Shown here: positions 34,559 through 44,630 of the stretch, in pieces
Numbering within the stretch: position 1 is the stretch's first letter
Layout: each line of letters begins with the position of its first letter
NCBI GenBank assembly: GCA_025655595.1
Contig: JAHXIO010000001.1
Location: 558,001 to 622,000 of the forward strand
DNA from: Candidatus Thiodiazotropha sp. (ex Monitilora ramsayi)
GTDB lineage: Bacteria > Pseudomonadota > Gammaproteobacteria > Chromatiales > Chromatiaceae
Direction of reading: 5' to 3'
Length of the DNA: 64,000 bases
Notes under the pieces: model-generated
What the model was told of the DNA's origin: nothing
Database searches by the model: none
What the model saw: the letters and a program-made list of their open reading frames with translations, nothing else
Position numbers and translations under genes: made by a program

Positions 34559-35836
34559 ATGAAATTAGAATCCCTGGCGCTGCACGCGGGTTATTCATCG
34601 GAACCGACCACCAAAGCGGCTGCGGTGCCGATCTACCAAACGACTTCTTACACCTTCGACGACACACAGCATGGCGCCGATCTGTTTGATCTGAAGGTGG
34701 TCGGCAATATCTACACCCGCATCATGAATCCGACCACTGCGGTACTCGAGCAGCGGATGACCGAGATGGAAGGGGGGATAGGCGCGCTGGCTGTGGCGTC
34801 GGGTATGGCGGCGATCACCTATGCCATTCAGTGTATCGCGATGACTGGCGACAACATCGTCAGCACCAGCCAGCTCTACGGCGGTACCTACAATCTCTTC
34901 GCACACACTTTTCCGCGTCAGGGCATTGAGGTACGAATGGCCTCCTTCGACGATTATGAGAAGTTGGAGAGCCTGATCGACGACCGGACCAAAGCGCTCT
35001 TCTGCGAATCGATCGGCAATCCCGCCGGCAATATCGTCGACCTGGAGCGCTTGGCGGAGATCGCCCATCGTCACGGGTTGCCCCTGATTGTCGATAATAC
35101 GGTAGCCACTCCCTATCTCTGCCGCGCGTTCGATCACGGCGCCGACATCATCATCCACTCCCTGACCAAGTATATCGGCGGTCATGGCACCTCAGTCGGC
35201 GGTATCATTGTCGACTCCGGCAAGTTCGACTGGGTGGCCAACAAGGAACGTTTCCCCATGCTCAACGAGCCCGACCCCTCCTACCACGGGGTGGTCTATA
35301 CCGAGGCCCTGGGCCCGGCGGCCTACATCGCCCGCTGCCGGGTGGTACCCCTGCGCAATACCGGTTCGGCCATCTCACCCCACAATGCTTTCCTCATCAT
35401 GCAGGGCCTGGAGACCCTCGGTCTGCGCATGGAGCGCCACTGCGAGAACAGCCTCAAGGTGGCGGAGTTTCTGAAGCAGCAACCTCAAGTGAAGTGGGTC
35501 AACTATGCGGCCCTGCCTGAGAGTCCCCATTACGAGCGTTGCCAGCGAATCACCAAGGGTCAGGCATCAGGTATTCTCAGCTTCGGTATCGAAGGGGGTA
35601 TCGAGGCAGGTGCCCGCTTTATCGATGCATTAGAGATGATTCTGCGCCTGGTCAACATCGGCGACGCCAAGTCACTGGCCTGTCACCCTGCATCCACCAC
35701 CCATCGGCAGCTCAACGAAGAGGAGCTGGCCACCGCCGGGGTGAGTGCCGATATGGTACGCCTCTCCATCGGCATCGAGCATGTGGATGACATCATTGCC
35801 GACATCGAGCAGGCGCTGGTGGCGGCAAAGGGTTGA
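34559..35836 (+). CDS. metY: O-acetylhomoserine sulfhydrylase (MetY)
   Basis: A 425-residue PLP enzyme of the Cys/Met metabolism family. It makes homocysteine directly from O-acetylhomoserine and sulfide. TLALHAGY-like start ([15 protein letters not shown]), [25 protein letters not shown], and the PLP lysine in [16 protein letters not shown] fit MetY rather than MetB. The late block [21 protein letters not shown] is diagnostic. Direct sulfhydrylation suits an organism with plentiful sulfide. Divergent from rnfA. Confidence 0.93.
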   Translation: MKLESLALHAGYSSEPTTKAAAVPIYQTTSYTFDDTQHGADLFDLKVVGNIYTRIMNPTTAVLEQRMTEMEGGIGALAVASGMAAITYAIQCIAMTGDNIVSTSQLYGGTYNLFAHTFPRQGIEVRMASFDDYEKLESLIDDRTKALFCESIGNPAGNIVDLERLAEIAHRHGLPLIVDNTVATPYLCRAFDHGADIIIHSLTKYIGGHGTSVGGIIVDSGKFDWVANKERFPMLNEPDPSYHGVVYTEALGPAAYIARCRVVPLRNTGSAISPHNAFLIMQGLETLGLRMERHCENSLKVAEFLKQQPQVKWVNYAALPESPHYERCQRITKGQASGILSFGIEGGIEAGARFIDALEMILRLVNIGDAKSLACHPASTTHRQLNEEELATAGVSADMVRLSIGIEHVDDIIADIEQALVAAKG

Positions 35837-36045
35837 GCTGAGGTCATCGACCTTTCGGTCAGCAGAAGGTCCCCTTGCTCCAAGCCCTCTACCATAGTGA
35901 AAGGGACAGGGTGAGGGGAGCTGAAAAGAAGCTGTCTGACCGTGTCGAATAGTATGCGGAGTGATTTACAGTGCTGAAGTGCATGGCTGTTTCCCTCTCA
36001 TCCCCAGCGGGAGAGGATGCAGTAGCAGTTCATCAGGCGGAAAAG

Positions 36046-36079
36046 AATAAACCCATCCGGTTTAAAGGATGGGTTTATT
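36046..36079. terminator. bidirectional terminator between metY and the decaheme cytochrome
   Basis: AATAAACCCATCC and GGATGGGTTTATT form a perfect 13-bp stem with an 8-nt loop, flanked by A-rich and T-rich sequence on both sides, between two convergent genes. A clear rho-independent design in both directions. Confidence 0.88.
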
Positions 36080-36125
36080 ATTAAAAGCCAGATTCAGCGT
36101 CCTTGCTGTTTAAGTAACTTCCCTC

Positions 36126-38507
36126 TCAGTCATCGATAAAGTTGGCAATGTTTCCATTCAAGCCGCGTTCCGGTCTGGTGAAGTTATGACAGGTTGAACA
36201 ATCTGTCCCTTTTTCACTGACATGCTTGTTGTGCACCTTGGTGAAACTCATACTGCCTTTGTTTTCGTGGCACTGGGTACAAACCTCGGCTTCGCTTCCT
36301 TTCAGGCCATACCCCAGGTCATTTACCAGATCCATGCGAAGCGGCCCACCGCTGAGACTTGCGTGACATGATCCGCAATCAAGTGCTGCTGAAGCGTCTT
36401 CAACACCATGGTTAATGGTCTGGTATGTATGGATCTTCTTGACCGTGTAACTGTCACCGCTTCTTCCCGTCTGCTCCAGAGCACTTTGCACCGCGGTGTC
36501 GAAACTGCCGGTACGGAAGAATTCAAAAGTCGAATGAGCGATCAGGCTGTTGGTCGCATCATGCACGGCTGAGTTGGAGGTATGTTCCTTCATGGGATAG
36601 ATCTTGGCATTCTGCGCGTTTACCCAGCCATTGGGCAGACCGAGGGTGATCGCTTCGCTGCCGTCTTCCAATACGGCCATTGGATAGTCCGCCAGGTTTT
36701 CTCCCAGTACATAGACTTGGCTGGTACCGTCAAACCACTGGTATGAAGGTGTCAGGTTTAATGCCTTGTCCTCTCTTGGTAGCCAGCCGCCACGTCCGTT
36801 ACAGGCAGCAGCAGAGAAGTGGGGATCTTCCCAGTCACGATTGGTTTCCGTGGCTACACCCTTGGCGTAGGTTGGAATATGACAGGTTTGACAGGCAACC
36901 CGGGTGGCATGTTTGTCACGGCTGCCCCCTGCCCGGTTGCTGTAGTCACCATGAGGCTGGTCGTGGCAGCTTTCGCAGGTGAAGTGCTCAGCGACATCAT
37001 TGGGCCTGAGATCGAGTCCACGTCCCTTTAAGCGGTGTCCGCCTGCATCGTGGCAATTGGCGCAGCTGAGGTTCTCACCAGAAGAACTCATGTGGATATC
37101 GATCTGTGGATCGGGATCGACCAGGGCCGAAGAGAGATCACCGCGCTTGGTGCCGTCACCACCGCCGGCCTTGGCATGACAATTAAGGCATGCCTTCCTG
37201 GTGGTCGCATGTACACTCTGTGCCGCACTCAGGCGATCCTGCATCATAGGCGTCCCGCCAAGGCTGACCAGTGCGCTATTGGCATCGGCCGGTTCGAAAA
37301 GGAAGTCGAGGCTGTTTTGATCAACCACAGGAATACCTTTGGCGCCGGTCCTTACAATTGGGGGCAGAGTGGGATCGGGTTTTCCATCTGCGCCAATGTC
37401 AACGATTTCCAGAGGTTCAAACTCGCCAGTCGGGAAACGCTTGTAGCTGTCCTGATGGCACATCAGACAGTCAATGTTGCTCAGCTCGGCCTTGCGCTCA
37501 ACCTCGTTTACGGGCAATTCCGAACTGGGGAATCGACCGTTGCCCACATGACAACCCGCACAGGTAAAGCGGGGTGAGTTTTCATGTGAACCACAGTAGG
37601 TATTGATACCAATGGCACCATCGCCGCGCTCACCAGCAACGGGCCAACCATTGTTGCTGAATGGTGTGACGTCATTGGTCAGGTTTATGGTTTCGCCTGA
37701 CTGTTGATAGTGTACGGAACCATGCATTGCCACTGCCTCGTCCTCGTGACAGTTAATACAGGTTGAGGGGCCTTCATAGACCGTGATAGTGGCGTGAGCC
37801 TCTGCAGCAGTCTGAGGTGGCTCGGTCGGTGGAGGGGGCTCAGTAGGTGCCGACTGCACAGTGATCTGCACGCTGTCTGGAAGACTGGACTCGCCCAGGT
37901 CGTCGATGACCAGAAGGCTGTATTCATGAACGCCTTCGCCGAGACTGACGCTTGGCGCAGCGATATCTTCGGGATTGGGTGTGCCATCCCAAATATACTG
38001 GGAAATGGAACCGTCAGGATCAGCTGAGCCGCTGGCGTCAAGTATAACTGTCAGACTGGTCTGGCCTGACTGCAAGCTGTGGACCTGATCGGCACCAGCC
38101 TCCGCTGTGGGAGCCTGATTGACAGGCGGGGAGGGCGGCTCGGATGGGCTCTTTGGCGAGCACCCTACCGGTAATCTTTTTGTCTCCTTGCTGATGACAT
38201 CCCGTTCCACTGTTTGGGCGGTATCTTTAAGTGTTGCCCTGACCCGACAGGGAATCTGCGCGGGTGAGCGGAGCCTGACCCTGAGACTGTCCTTTCTCAG
38301 CCTGGCGTCAGCAAGTACTTGGGCAGGATTGTATGCATTTTCAATCAGAAGGCTCTGGCCCTTGTTAGCTGCGGCCTCTATCACAAGAGTCGATCTATCA
38401 GCCTTCCATAGCGCCTTTACTATCTTGAGTTCTGCAGCAGTTGCCATGCCGCTGATAAGCAAACAGAGAACTGCGATTGACAATATTCGGGAAGACAATT
38501 TTTTCAT
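36126..38507 (-). CDS. secreted decaheme c-type cytochrome with PKD-like domain
   Basis: A 793-residue protein with signal peptide (VLCLLISGMATA). Ten CXXCH heme-c motifs are visible: CINCH, CAGCH, CLMCH, CLNCH, CANCH, CESCH, CQTCH, CGSCH, CTQCH and CSTCH. Residues about 25-120 are a strand-rich domain and about 130-215 a PKD/cadherin-like domain (NQAPTAEAGADQVHSL, DASGSADPDGSISQYIWDG). Hemes lie from about residue 250 to the end. Such cytochromes move electrons in the periplasm or outside the cell; PKD domains are common in surface proteins. No MtrB-type porin or named partner lies beside it, so its electron partner is unknown. Single gene, with terminators around it. Confidence 0.88.
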   Translation of the reverse strand: MKKLSSRILSIAVLCLLISGMATAAELKIVKALWKADRSTLVIEAAANKGQSLLIENAYNPAQVLADARLRKDSLRVRLRSPAQIPCRVRATLKDTAQTVERDVISKETKRLPVGCSPKSPSEPPSPPVNQAPTAEAGADQVHSLQSGQTSLTVILDASGSADPDGSISQYIWDGTPNPEDIAAPSVSLGEGVHEYSLLVIDDLGESSLPDSVQITVQSAPTEPPPPTEPPQTAAEAHATITVYEGPSTCINCHEDEAVAMHGSVHYQQSGETINLTNDVTPFSNNGWPVAGERGDGAIGINTYCGSHENSPRFTCAGCHVGNGRFPSSELPVNEVERKAELSNIDCLMCHQDSYKRFPTGEFEPLEIVDIGADGKPDPTLPPIVRTGAKGIPVVDQNSLDFLFEPADANSALVSLGGTPMMQDRLSAAQSVHATTRKACLNCHAKAGGGDGTKRGDLSSALVDPDPQIDIHMSSSGENLSCANCHDAGGHRLKGRGLDLRPNDVAEHFTCESCHDQPHGDYSNRAGGSRDKHATRVACQTCHIPTYAKGVATETNRDWEDPHFSAAACNGRGGWLPREDKALNLTPSYQWFDGTSQVYVLGENLADYPMAVLEDGSEAITLGLPNGWVNAQNAKIYPMKEHTSNSAVHDATNSLIAHSTFEFFRTGSFDTAVQSALEQTGRSGDSYTVKKIHTYQTINHGVEDASAALDCGSCHASLSGGPLRMDLVNDLGYGLKGSEAEVCTQCHENKGSMSFTKVHNKHVSEKGTDCSTCHNFTRPERGLNGNIANFIDD

Positions 38508-38539
38508 AACTCACGCCCCAACCATTTTCGATAAAGAAA

Positions 38540-38561
38540 CAAGGCAACTTCGGTTGTCTTG
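38540..38561. promoter_or_regulatory. UUCG-tetraloop hairpin upstream of the cytochrome gene
   Basis: CAAGGCAAC-TTCG-GTTGTCTTG, nine pairs with one G-T, 33 bp before the cytochrome ATG. On the cytochrome transcript (minus strand) the loop reads CGAA; either way it would sit in the 5' untranslated region. Confidence 0.4.
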
Positions 38562-38569
38562 TGGCGGTC

Positions 38570-38629
38570 GCGTTTTTGAGCCTTTCATGACTATTTCGCG
38601 CTGAAATTGAGGAAAAAGCTCAAAAACGC
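38570..38629. repeat. 12-bp inverted repeat GCGTTTTTGAGC / GCTCAAAAACGC
   Basis: Perfect arms at 38570-38581 and 38618-38629, 36 nt apart, 63-122 bp upstream of the cytochrome start. May be a long-range mRNA stem or an operator. Confidence 0.55.
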
Positions 38630-38754
38630 TTGTGTGAAAAAAGCCTAAATTTTTGGGGGAATAAAATCTGTGAGCCTGTTGGTTTATTATTTTATTAGGG
38701 TTTACCAGTATTAAAATATGGGAATTTAGTCACAAATATGACAGTCAGGTGACA

Positions 38755-38798
38755 AGGCTTTTATTTATCAGAATACTGATTAAGGGAAATAAAAGCCT
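38755..38798. repeat. nested hairpin with 12-bp outer arms
   Basis: AGGCTTTTATTT (38755-38766) pairs with AAATAAAAGCCT (38787-38798), and inside ATCAG-AATA-CTGAT pairs again. It is long and AT-rich, like a terminator of the metG transcript or part of the cytochrome control region. No T-run follows on the minus strand. Confidence 0.5.
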
Positions 38799-39164
38799 AT
38801 TTTCAGGCCGGCGGCAGATGCTTTTTTTTTCGACGGATCAACATTCGTGACGCCAAGTCACCCCCGGAATCTTCAAACATCCAGAGCTCAATGTAGTGAG
38901 CGGGGCAGGGCGGGATTGGTTTCAGACATGAAGCGCCTCTTCGCCGACATCGAGTCAGCAGTGGCGATAGAGAAACGCTGGGATGTAGATTTCGGAACTC
39001 AAGGTTTCATAGCTCTCCACACCCCCGGTGCTCTCCTTGAGGCAGAGGCTGGGCTGAGAGGCCAGAAAACAAAATGGTCTCCGCGATCTTGATGCTTGGC
39101 ATTGAGCTGGTCTGCATGCATGGCTACACATACACGCTTACCTGCAGACAGTTTGAATTTACCC

Positions 39165-41213
39165 CTACTTCACCCGCATCCCTGGCTGCGCCCCTTCATC
39201 CGGATTGAGAATGAAGAGATCCTTACCGCCTGGCCCGGCCGCCAGCACCATGCCTTCGGAGACGCCGAAGCGCATCTTGCGTGGCGCAAGGTTGGCAACC
39301 ATCACCGTGAGTTTCCCTTCCAGGTCTCCCGGCGCGTAGGCCGATTTGATGCCGGCGAAGACGTTGCGGGTCTCACCGCCCAGGTCGAGGGTCAGCTGCA
39401 GCAGCTTGTCGGCGCCATCCACGTGCTCTGCCTTGGCGATACGGGCGATACGCAGGTCCAGTTTGGCGAAGTCGTCGAACTGGATGGTTTCCGCAATGGG
39501 GTCCTTGGCAAGAGGGGAGTGTGACGCCGGTCTTGCAGTCTGAGCGGTTGCCTGAGCTGCCAGATCCTCTTTCGAGTGCTCCAGCATTTTCTCGATCTGC
39601 TTGGGATCGACCCGGGTCATCAGGGGTTTGAACTTGCCGATGGTGTGGCCGCTCAGAGGGGTGGTCAGCTGTCGCCAGGTCAGGGGTTCGATCTGCAGGA
39701 AGGCCTCCGCCATCTCAGCGGTGCCGGGCAGGATCGGACGCAGATAGCCGATCAGCAGGCGGAAGAGGTTGAGGCCGTCGCTGCAGATGGCCTGTAACTC
39801 TGACTCTTTACCCGCTTCTTTGGCCACCACCCAGGGCTTCTGCTCGTCGATGTATTGGTTAGCGCGGTCGGCCAGGGCCATGATCTCGCGAACTGCGCGG
39901 CTGAATTCTCTTTTCTCGTAGTGCTCGGCAATGGTTTCGCCAGCGGCGATGAATTCGTCGAACAGGGTCTGTTCGCTAACCTGCTCCGCCAATTTGCCGT
40001 CAAAACGCTTGCTGATGAAACCGGCGCAGCGACTGGCGATGTTGACTACTTTGCCCACCAGGTCGCTGTTTACCCGCTGGGCGAAATCCTCCAGGTTGAG
40101 GTCGATGTCGTCCACGCCTGAGCCCAGTTTGGCGGCGAAGTAGTAGCGCAGGTATTCCGGATTGAGGTGATCCAGGTAGGTGCGCGCTTTGATGAATGTG
40201 CCGCGGGACTTGGACATCTTTGCGCCATCCACCGTAAGGAAACCGTGGGCGAAGACGGCACTGGGGGTACGAAAGCCCGCACCGTGGAGCATCGCCGGCC
40301 AGAACAGGGTATGGAAGTAGATGATGTCCTTGCCGATGAAGTGATAGAGCTCGGTATCTGAGTCTGCCGCCCAGAACTCATCGAAGTCGAGACCATCCGT
40401 TTTGTCGCACAGGTTGCGGAAACTGGCCATGTACCCGATCGGGGCATCGAGCCAGACGTAGAAGTATTTCCCCGGGTGGTCCGGGATCTCGAATCCGAAG
40501 TAGGGGGCGTCGCGGGAGATGTCCCACTCCTGCAGACCGGCCTCGAACCATTCACCCAGCTTGTTTGAGACCTCGCTCTGGACATGACCGCCACCGGTCC
40601 ACTCCTTCAGCATCTCCTCGAAGTCGGCCAGCTTGAAAAAGTAGTGGTCCGATTCGCGCTGCTCAGGTACCGCGCCGGAGACAGCGGAGACCGGATTCTT
40701 CAGCTCCGCCGGGGAGTAGCTGGCGCCGCAGACCTCGCAGTTGTCACCGTACTGGTCCTCTGAGCCGCACTTGGGACAAGTGCCTTTGATGAAGCGGTCG
40801 GGCAGGAACATCTCCTCTACCGGGTCGTAGGCCTGGGTGATGGTGCGTTTGGCGATATGGCCGGCATCCCGGTTGCGTTCGTAGATGGTGTTGGCGCAGA
40901 CCTGGTTCTCCGGTGAGTGAGTCGAGTGGTAGTTGTCGAAGCCTACCCGGAATTCGGCAAAGTCTGCCTGATGCTCTTCGGCTACGCGGGCGATCAGTGT
41001 TTCCGGCTCGATCCCCTCCTGGCGGGCGCGCAGCATGATTGGGGTGCCGTGGGCATCGTCGGCGCAGACATAGAGGCACTGGTGTTCCCGCATTTTCTGA
41101 AAACGCACCCAGATATCGGTCTGAATGTATTCCACCAGGTGCCCGATATGGATGGGCCCGTTGGCATAGGGCAGGGCGCTGGTGACGAGGATCTTGCGGG
41201 GTGTTTGGTTCAT
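39165..41213 (-). CDS. metG: methionyl-tRNA synthetase
   Basis: A 682-residue class I synthetase. HIGH motif in [14 protein letters not shown] near residue 20, zinc-binding [18 protein letters not shown] near residues 145-160, KMSKS in [11 protein letters not shown] near residue 335, and a C-terminal EMAP-II-type tRNA-binding domain ([20 protein letters not shown]), which makes it the long dimeric form. It charges tRNA-Met. Here an OlsF-like gene sits between metG and mrp, which are neighbours in many gammaproteobacteria. Confidence 0.96.
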   Translation of the reverse strand: MNQTPRKILVTSALPYANGPIHIGHLVEYIQTDIWVRFQKMREHQCLYVCADDAHGTPIMLRARQEGIEPETLIARVAEEHQADFAEFRVGFDNYHSTHSPENQVCANTIYERNRDAGHIAKRTITQAYDPVEEMFLPDRFIKGTCPKCGSEDQYGDNCEVCGASYSPAELKNPVSAVSGAVPEQRESDHYFFKLADFEEMLKEWTGGGHVQSEVSNKLGEWFEAGLQEWDISRDAPYFGFEIPDHPGKYFYVWLDAPIGYMASFRNLCDKTDGLDFDEFWAADSDTELYHFIGKDIIYFHTLFWPAMLHGAGFRTPSAVFAHGFLTVDGAKMSKSRGTFIKARTYLDHLNPEYLRYYFAAKLGSGVDDIDLNLEDFAQRVNSDLVGKVVNIASRCAGFISKRFDGKLAEQVSEQTLFDEFIAAGETIAEHYEKREFSRAVREIMALADRANQYIDEQKPWVVAKEAGKESELQAICSDGLNLFRLLIGYLRPILPGTAEMAEAFLQIEPLTWRQLTTPLSGHTIGKFKPLMTRVDPKQIEKMLEHSKEDLAAQATAQTARPASHSPLAKDPIAETIQFDDFAKLDLRIARIAKAEHVDGADKLLQLTLDLGGETRNVFAGIKSAYAPGDLEGKLTVMVANLAPRKMRFGVSEGMVLAAGPGGKDLFILNPDEGAQPGMRVK

Positions 41214-41480
41214 CTTCTGTCCGACTAGGCTGCAGGTCTTGGAGCTTTGCTCCCGAAAACCGAGGATTATCGCATAACAGGTTGGTAAATGAACTTTTCA
41301 GTTGTTATTGGAAGGTGGGTTCGAGAAGTTGTCGATCCTAGCGATGTCATGCGTCACTGATCGATATCCACTACGTCATCCAGATGTCATCTATTCGAAA
41401 CCTGTTTCTCATCTACACGCAAATCCTGCGTCATCTCGGTTCGATATGCTCAGGCCGTTTAAAAGTTAGGAGCCCACAAG

Positions 41481-43196
41481 GTGCTGAATGTAGAGCAGGT
41501 ACTGACAGAACGCTTTCCCGGTTTCTTCAACAATAAACCCAGATTGTTGACGCGGCCCATGCTGACACTGTTGCGTATGCTTTTCCATGAGCGTGAGATC
41601 AACCGGTTCCTGGAAGAGAACCGGGGGATCAGGGGATTCGATTTCATTGAAAAAGTACTGGAGTACTTTGACCTCGATTACCTGGTCTCGAATCGCGACC
41701 TGGAAAATATCCCACCTGCTGGCAGGGTGGTGTTGGTGGCCAACCATCCGTTGGGAGCACTCGATGCCTTGAGCCTCATCCAGATGATCAGTCGCGTGCG
41801 AACCGATATCCGGGTAGTGGCCAGCGACCTGCTATCTTCCCTGGAGCCGTTGGGCGACCTGTTGTTACCGGTGGATAATCTGGGCGGTGGCTCAAGCCGT
41901 AAGGGGATCAAGCAGGTCTATGCCGCCCTGGAACGGGATGAATTGGTGATCGTCTTTCCCGCAGGGGAGGTTTCCCGTCTGCGGCCCAACGGAGTACGTG
42001 ATGTGCGTTGGAAGGGTGGCTTCCTGCAGTTTGCCAGGCGTACCAACTCACCCCTGCTGCCGGTATTCATCGATGCCAAGAACTCGCCTCTCTTCTACGG
42101 CGTCTCCATGCTCAACAAACCCATTGCAGCGCTGTTGCTGGTTGGCGAGATGTTCAGGCAGCGCTCCAATACCATCGGCTTTCGCATTGGTGAGTTGGTT
42201 CCCGCAGCTCATCTCAACGTGGAAGGAATTCGGCCCAAAGCGCGGGTACGTATGGTGCGCAAGCATTTCTATCGTGTCTCCCAACGCAAGACTGGCGTCT
42301 TTACCACTGAGAAGAGTATTGCGCACCCTGAGTCTCGCCAGACACTGAAAAAGGAGTTGAGTCGGGGGCAGCTCTTGGGTGAGACCCGGGACGGCAAGCA
42401 GATTTTACTCATGGACTGGGAGGCCGGCAGTGCCTTCATGCGCGAGATCGGGCGACTGCGGGAGTTGAGTTTCCGTAAGGTGGGTGAGGGGACAGGCAAG
42501 CGTCGGGATAGTGATCGCTATGATGCTCACTATCGCCATCTGGTCCTGTGGGACGAAGCGGAACTGGAGGTAGTGGGGGCCTATCGCCTGGGTGAGGCTG
42601 ACACAATCCTGCAGAATCAGGGGGGGTCAGGGCTCTATACCCACTCGCTGTTCAAGTTCGATCAGGCCTTTGAATCCTATGCCAAAGAGGCGATCGAACT
42701 GGGCCGAAGTTTCGTACAGCCCCGCTATTGGGGTTCCCGGGCGCTGGACTATCTGTGGCAGGGATTGGGTGCCTATCTGCGGCACAATCCCCGGATCCGT
42801 TATATGTTCGGTCCTGTCAGTATCAGCGCCCGGTATCCCAGAGCCGCGCGAGACCTCATGGTCCACTATTACCAAAGTTATTTTGGTTGCCGGGACTTTC
42901 TGGGAGGAGCCAAGATACCCTATAGGCTGAGTCAGGCCAGCCGCGAGGAGTGCCGGGTGCGTTTTACGGGTGACGATTTGGAGCGGGATCAGCAGGAGTT
43001 GAAAAATCAGCTGGCTCTGTTCGATCTGACTATCCCGACACTCTTTAAACAGTACACGGATCTCTGTGAACCGGGCGGTGTCTGTTTTCTCGATTTTGGC
43101 GTCGACCCTGATTTTGCCAACTGTACCGACGGCATGATCCTGGTCGACACGCATAAAGTGAAGGCAGCCAAACGAAAGCGCTATATGGGTTCTTGA
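41481..43196 (+). CDS. OlsF-like bifunctional acyltransferase (ornithine lipid synthesis)
   Basis: A 571-residue fusion. Residues 1-270 are a lysophospholipid acyltransferase domain with NHPLGALD (His89, Asp95) and VFPAGEVSRLRPNGVRDVRWKGG split into PlsC-like blocks. Residues about 310-560 are an OlsB-type GNAT acyltransferase (LRELSFRKVGEGTGKRRDSD, LVLWDEAELEVVGAYRLGEA, YWGSRALDYLWQGLGAYL). This order of PlsC-like then OlsB-like domains matches OlsF, which N-acylates ornithine and then O-acylates the lyso-lipid to give phosphorus-free ornithine lipid. Starts at a GTG preceded by TAGGAG. Flanked by metG (divergent) and mrp. Confidence 0.8.
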   Translation: MLNVEQVLTERFPGFFNNKPRLLTRPMLTLLRMLFHEREINRFLEENRGIRGFDFIEKVLEYFDLDYLVSNRDLENIPPAGRVVLVANHPLGALDALSLIQMISRVRTDIRVVASDLLSSLEPLGDLLLPVDNLGGGSSRKGIKQVYAALERDELVIVFPAGEVSRLRPNGVRDVRWKGGFLQFARRTNSPLLPVFIDAKNSPLFYGVSMLNKPIAALLLVGEMFRQRSNTIGFRIGELVPAAHLNVEGIRPKARVRMVRKHFYRVSQRKTGVFTTEKSIAHPESRQTLKKELSRGQLLGETRDGKQILLMDWEAGSAFMREIGRLRELSFRKVGEGTGKRRDSDRYDAHYRHLVLWDEAELEVVGAYRLGEADTILQNQGGSGLYTHSLFKFDQAFESYAKEAIELGRSFVQPRYWGSRALDYLWQGLGAYLRHNPRIRYMFGPVSISARYPRAARDLMVHYYQSYFGCRDFLGGAKIPYRLSQASREECRVRFTGDDLERDQQELKNQLALFDLTIPTLFKQYTDLCEPGGVCFLDFGVDPDFANCTDGMILVDTHKVKAAKRKRYMGS

Positions 43197-43448
43197 ATGT
43201 TGATTTCGTCCACCATCGATATCGGATCTATAATCTGTGGTGGCATGGCAACCTGATGGAGGATCGGTTGTTGAAGCCCCGCTTCATCAACATGCGCTGA
43301 GTGGATTTACCAACCATTCCCCCTGTTAAGGGTCTAAAACCCAGTAAATAGCTTGGTAAATGATCCCGGTTTTCGTGTAGAATCCCCCGCCAAGTTTTTC
43401 AGTCAACAAGATGGGTGCCCGATTTGGGACCCGCAGGAGTAATTGGCG

Positions 43449-44540
43449 ATGTCTGATCTGACGCAAGATACGGTTAATGAAGCGATCAAAGGCTATATCG
43501 AACCTCATCTGGAGAAAGACCTGGTGGCCGCGAAGGCCGTTAAAGGTGTCGAAATTGATGGCGGCAAGGTGAAAGTCGCCATAGAGCTCGGATTCCCGGC
43601 CAAGGGCTGTATGGAAGAGATCAAGACCAACGTCAGAGAGAAGGTGGCGGCCGTGGAGGGCGTCTCTGATGTTGAGGTCGCAATCTCCAGCAAGGTCGTG
43701 GCTCACTCCGTGCAAAAGGCGCTGAAGCCGATCGACAACATCAAGAACATCATCGCGGTGGCTTCCGGCAAGGGTGGTGTGGGCAAGTCCACCACGGCTG
43801 TCAATCTGGCGCTCGCACTGGCGGAAGAGGGTGCGAGGGTCGGCGTACTGGATGCGGATATCTACGGTCCTTCCCAGCCTCGTATGCTTGGTATTTCCGG
43901 TAAACCGGAATCAACTGACGGCAAGACCCTGGAACCGATGGAAGGCTATGGTCTGCAGGCCATGTCGATCGGTTTCCTGATCGATGAAGAGACCCCTATG
44001 ATCTGGCGTGGTCCGATGGTCACCCAGGCGCTTGAGCAACTCCTGAACGATACTAACTGGGCCGATCTCGACTACCTGGTGGTTGACCTGCCCCCGGGTA
44101 CCGGCGACACCCAGCTGACCCTGGCGCAAAAGGTCCCTGTCTCCGGCGCGGTGATCGTGACCACACCCCAGGATATCGCCCTGCTGGATGCCCGCAAAGG
44201 ATTGAAGATGTTCGAGAAAGTAGAAGTACCTGTGCTGGGTATCGTTGAGAACATGAGTACCCACATCTGTTCCAACTGTGGCCATGAAGAACATATCTTC
44301 GGTCAGGGGGGCGGCTCCTCCATGGCAAACCAGTACCATGTTGATCTGTTGGGTGCATTGCCACTGGATATCCGTATCCGTGAGGAGACCGATGGCGGAA
44401 AGCCCACGGTTGTGGCTGAACCCGATGCCCGAATTTCACAGATCTACCGCGAAATCGCTCGCAAGACAGCAGCCAAACTCTCACTTCAGGCGAAGGACTA
44501 TGCGGCCAAATTTCCCAATATTGTGATTCAGAACAACTGA
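43449..44540 (+). CDS. mrp: Mrp/ApbC family Fe-S cluster carrier ATPase
   Basis: A 363-residue protein: an N-terminal DUF59-type domain (residues about 10-85) and a P-loop ATPase with deviant Walker A GKGGVGKSTTAVNLA, VLDADIYGPSQPRMLG and the cluster-binding CSNC of HICSNCGHEEHIFG. It carries Fe-S clusters to client apoproteins, relevant here to the Rnf complex. The ATG at 43449 has AGGAG 9 nt upstream; a TTG at 43443 is too close to it. A terminator follows. Confidence 0.94.
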   Translation: MSDLTQDTVNEAIKGYIEPHLEKDLVAAKAVKGVEIDGGKVKVAIELGFPAKGCMEEIKTNVREKVAAVEGVSDVEVAISSKVVAHSVQKALKPIDNIKNIIAVASGKGGVGKSTTAVNLALALAEEGARVGVLDADIYGPSQPRMLGISGKPESTDGKTLEPMEGYGLQAMSIGFLIDEETPMIWRGPMVTQALEQLLNDTNWADLDYLVVDLPPGTGDTQLTLAQKVPVSGAVIVTTPQDIALLDARKGLKMFEKVEVPVLGIVENMSTHICSNCGHEEHIFGQGGGSSMANQYHVDLLGALPLDIRIREETDGGKPTVVAEPDARISQIYREIARKTAAKLSLQAKDYAAKFPNIVIQNN

Positions 44541-44566
44541 GTTCGATGCTGGATACTGATGATGAG

Positions 44567-44592
44567 ACCCCCGCAACCGCGGGGGTTTTTTA
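44567..44592 (+). terminator. rho-independent terminator after mrp
   Basis: ACCCCCGC-AACC-GCGGGGGT stem-loop followed by T6, 27 bp past the mrp stop. A strong, textbook terminator. Confidence 0.9.
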
Positions 44593-44630
44593 TTGCGGCT
44601 ATTGGAAACCGGAACACTCCCTGGCAACGC

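Larger units (their letters stand above)
38508..39164. other. 657-bp intergenic region rich in inverted repeats
   Basis: No gene recognised; a short plus-strand frame at 38847-39092 is not protein-like. The cytochrome side is AT-rich and holds a UUCG-loop hairpin (38540-38561), a 12-bp inverted pair (38570-38629), a GTCAC/GTGAC pair (38729-38753), a 12-bp long hairpin (38755-38798) and a run of T residues near 38821. It probably contains the cytochrome promoter and regulatory structures and the end of the metG transcript. Confidence 0.6.

Noticed and set aside
38847-39092. 81-residue plus-strand frame between metG and the cytochrome
   Set aside because: No ribosome site, no recognisable features, and composition unlike neighbouring genes.
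41214-41480. tRNA-like GGTTCGAT sequence upstream of the OlsF-like gene
   Set aside because: No acceptor stem or anticodon arm could be folded around it.
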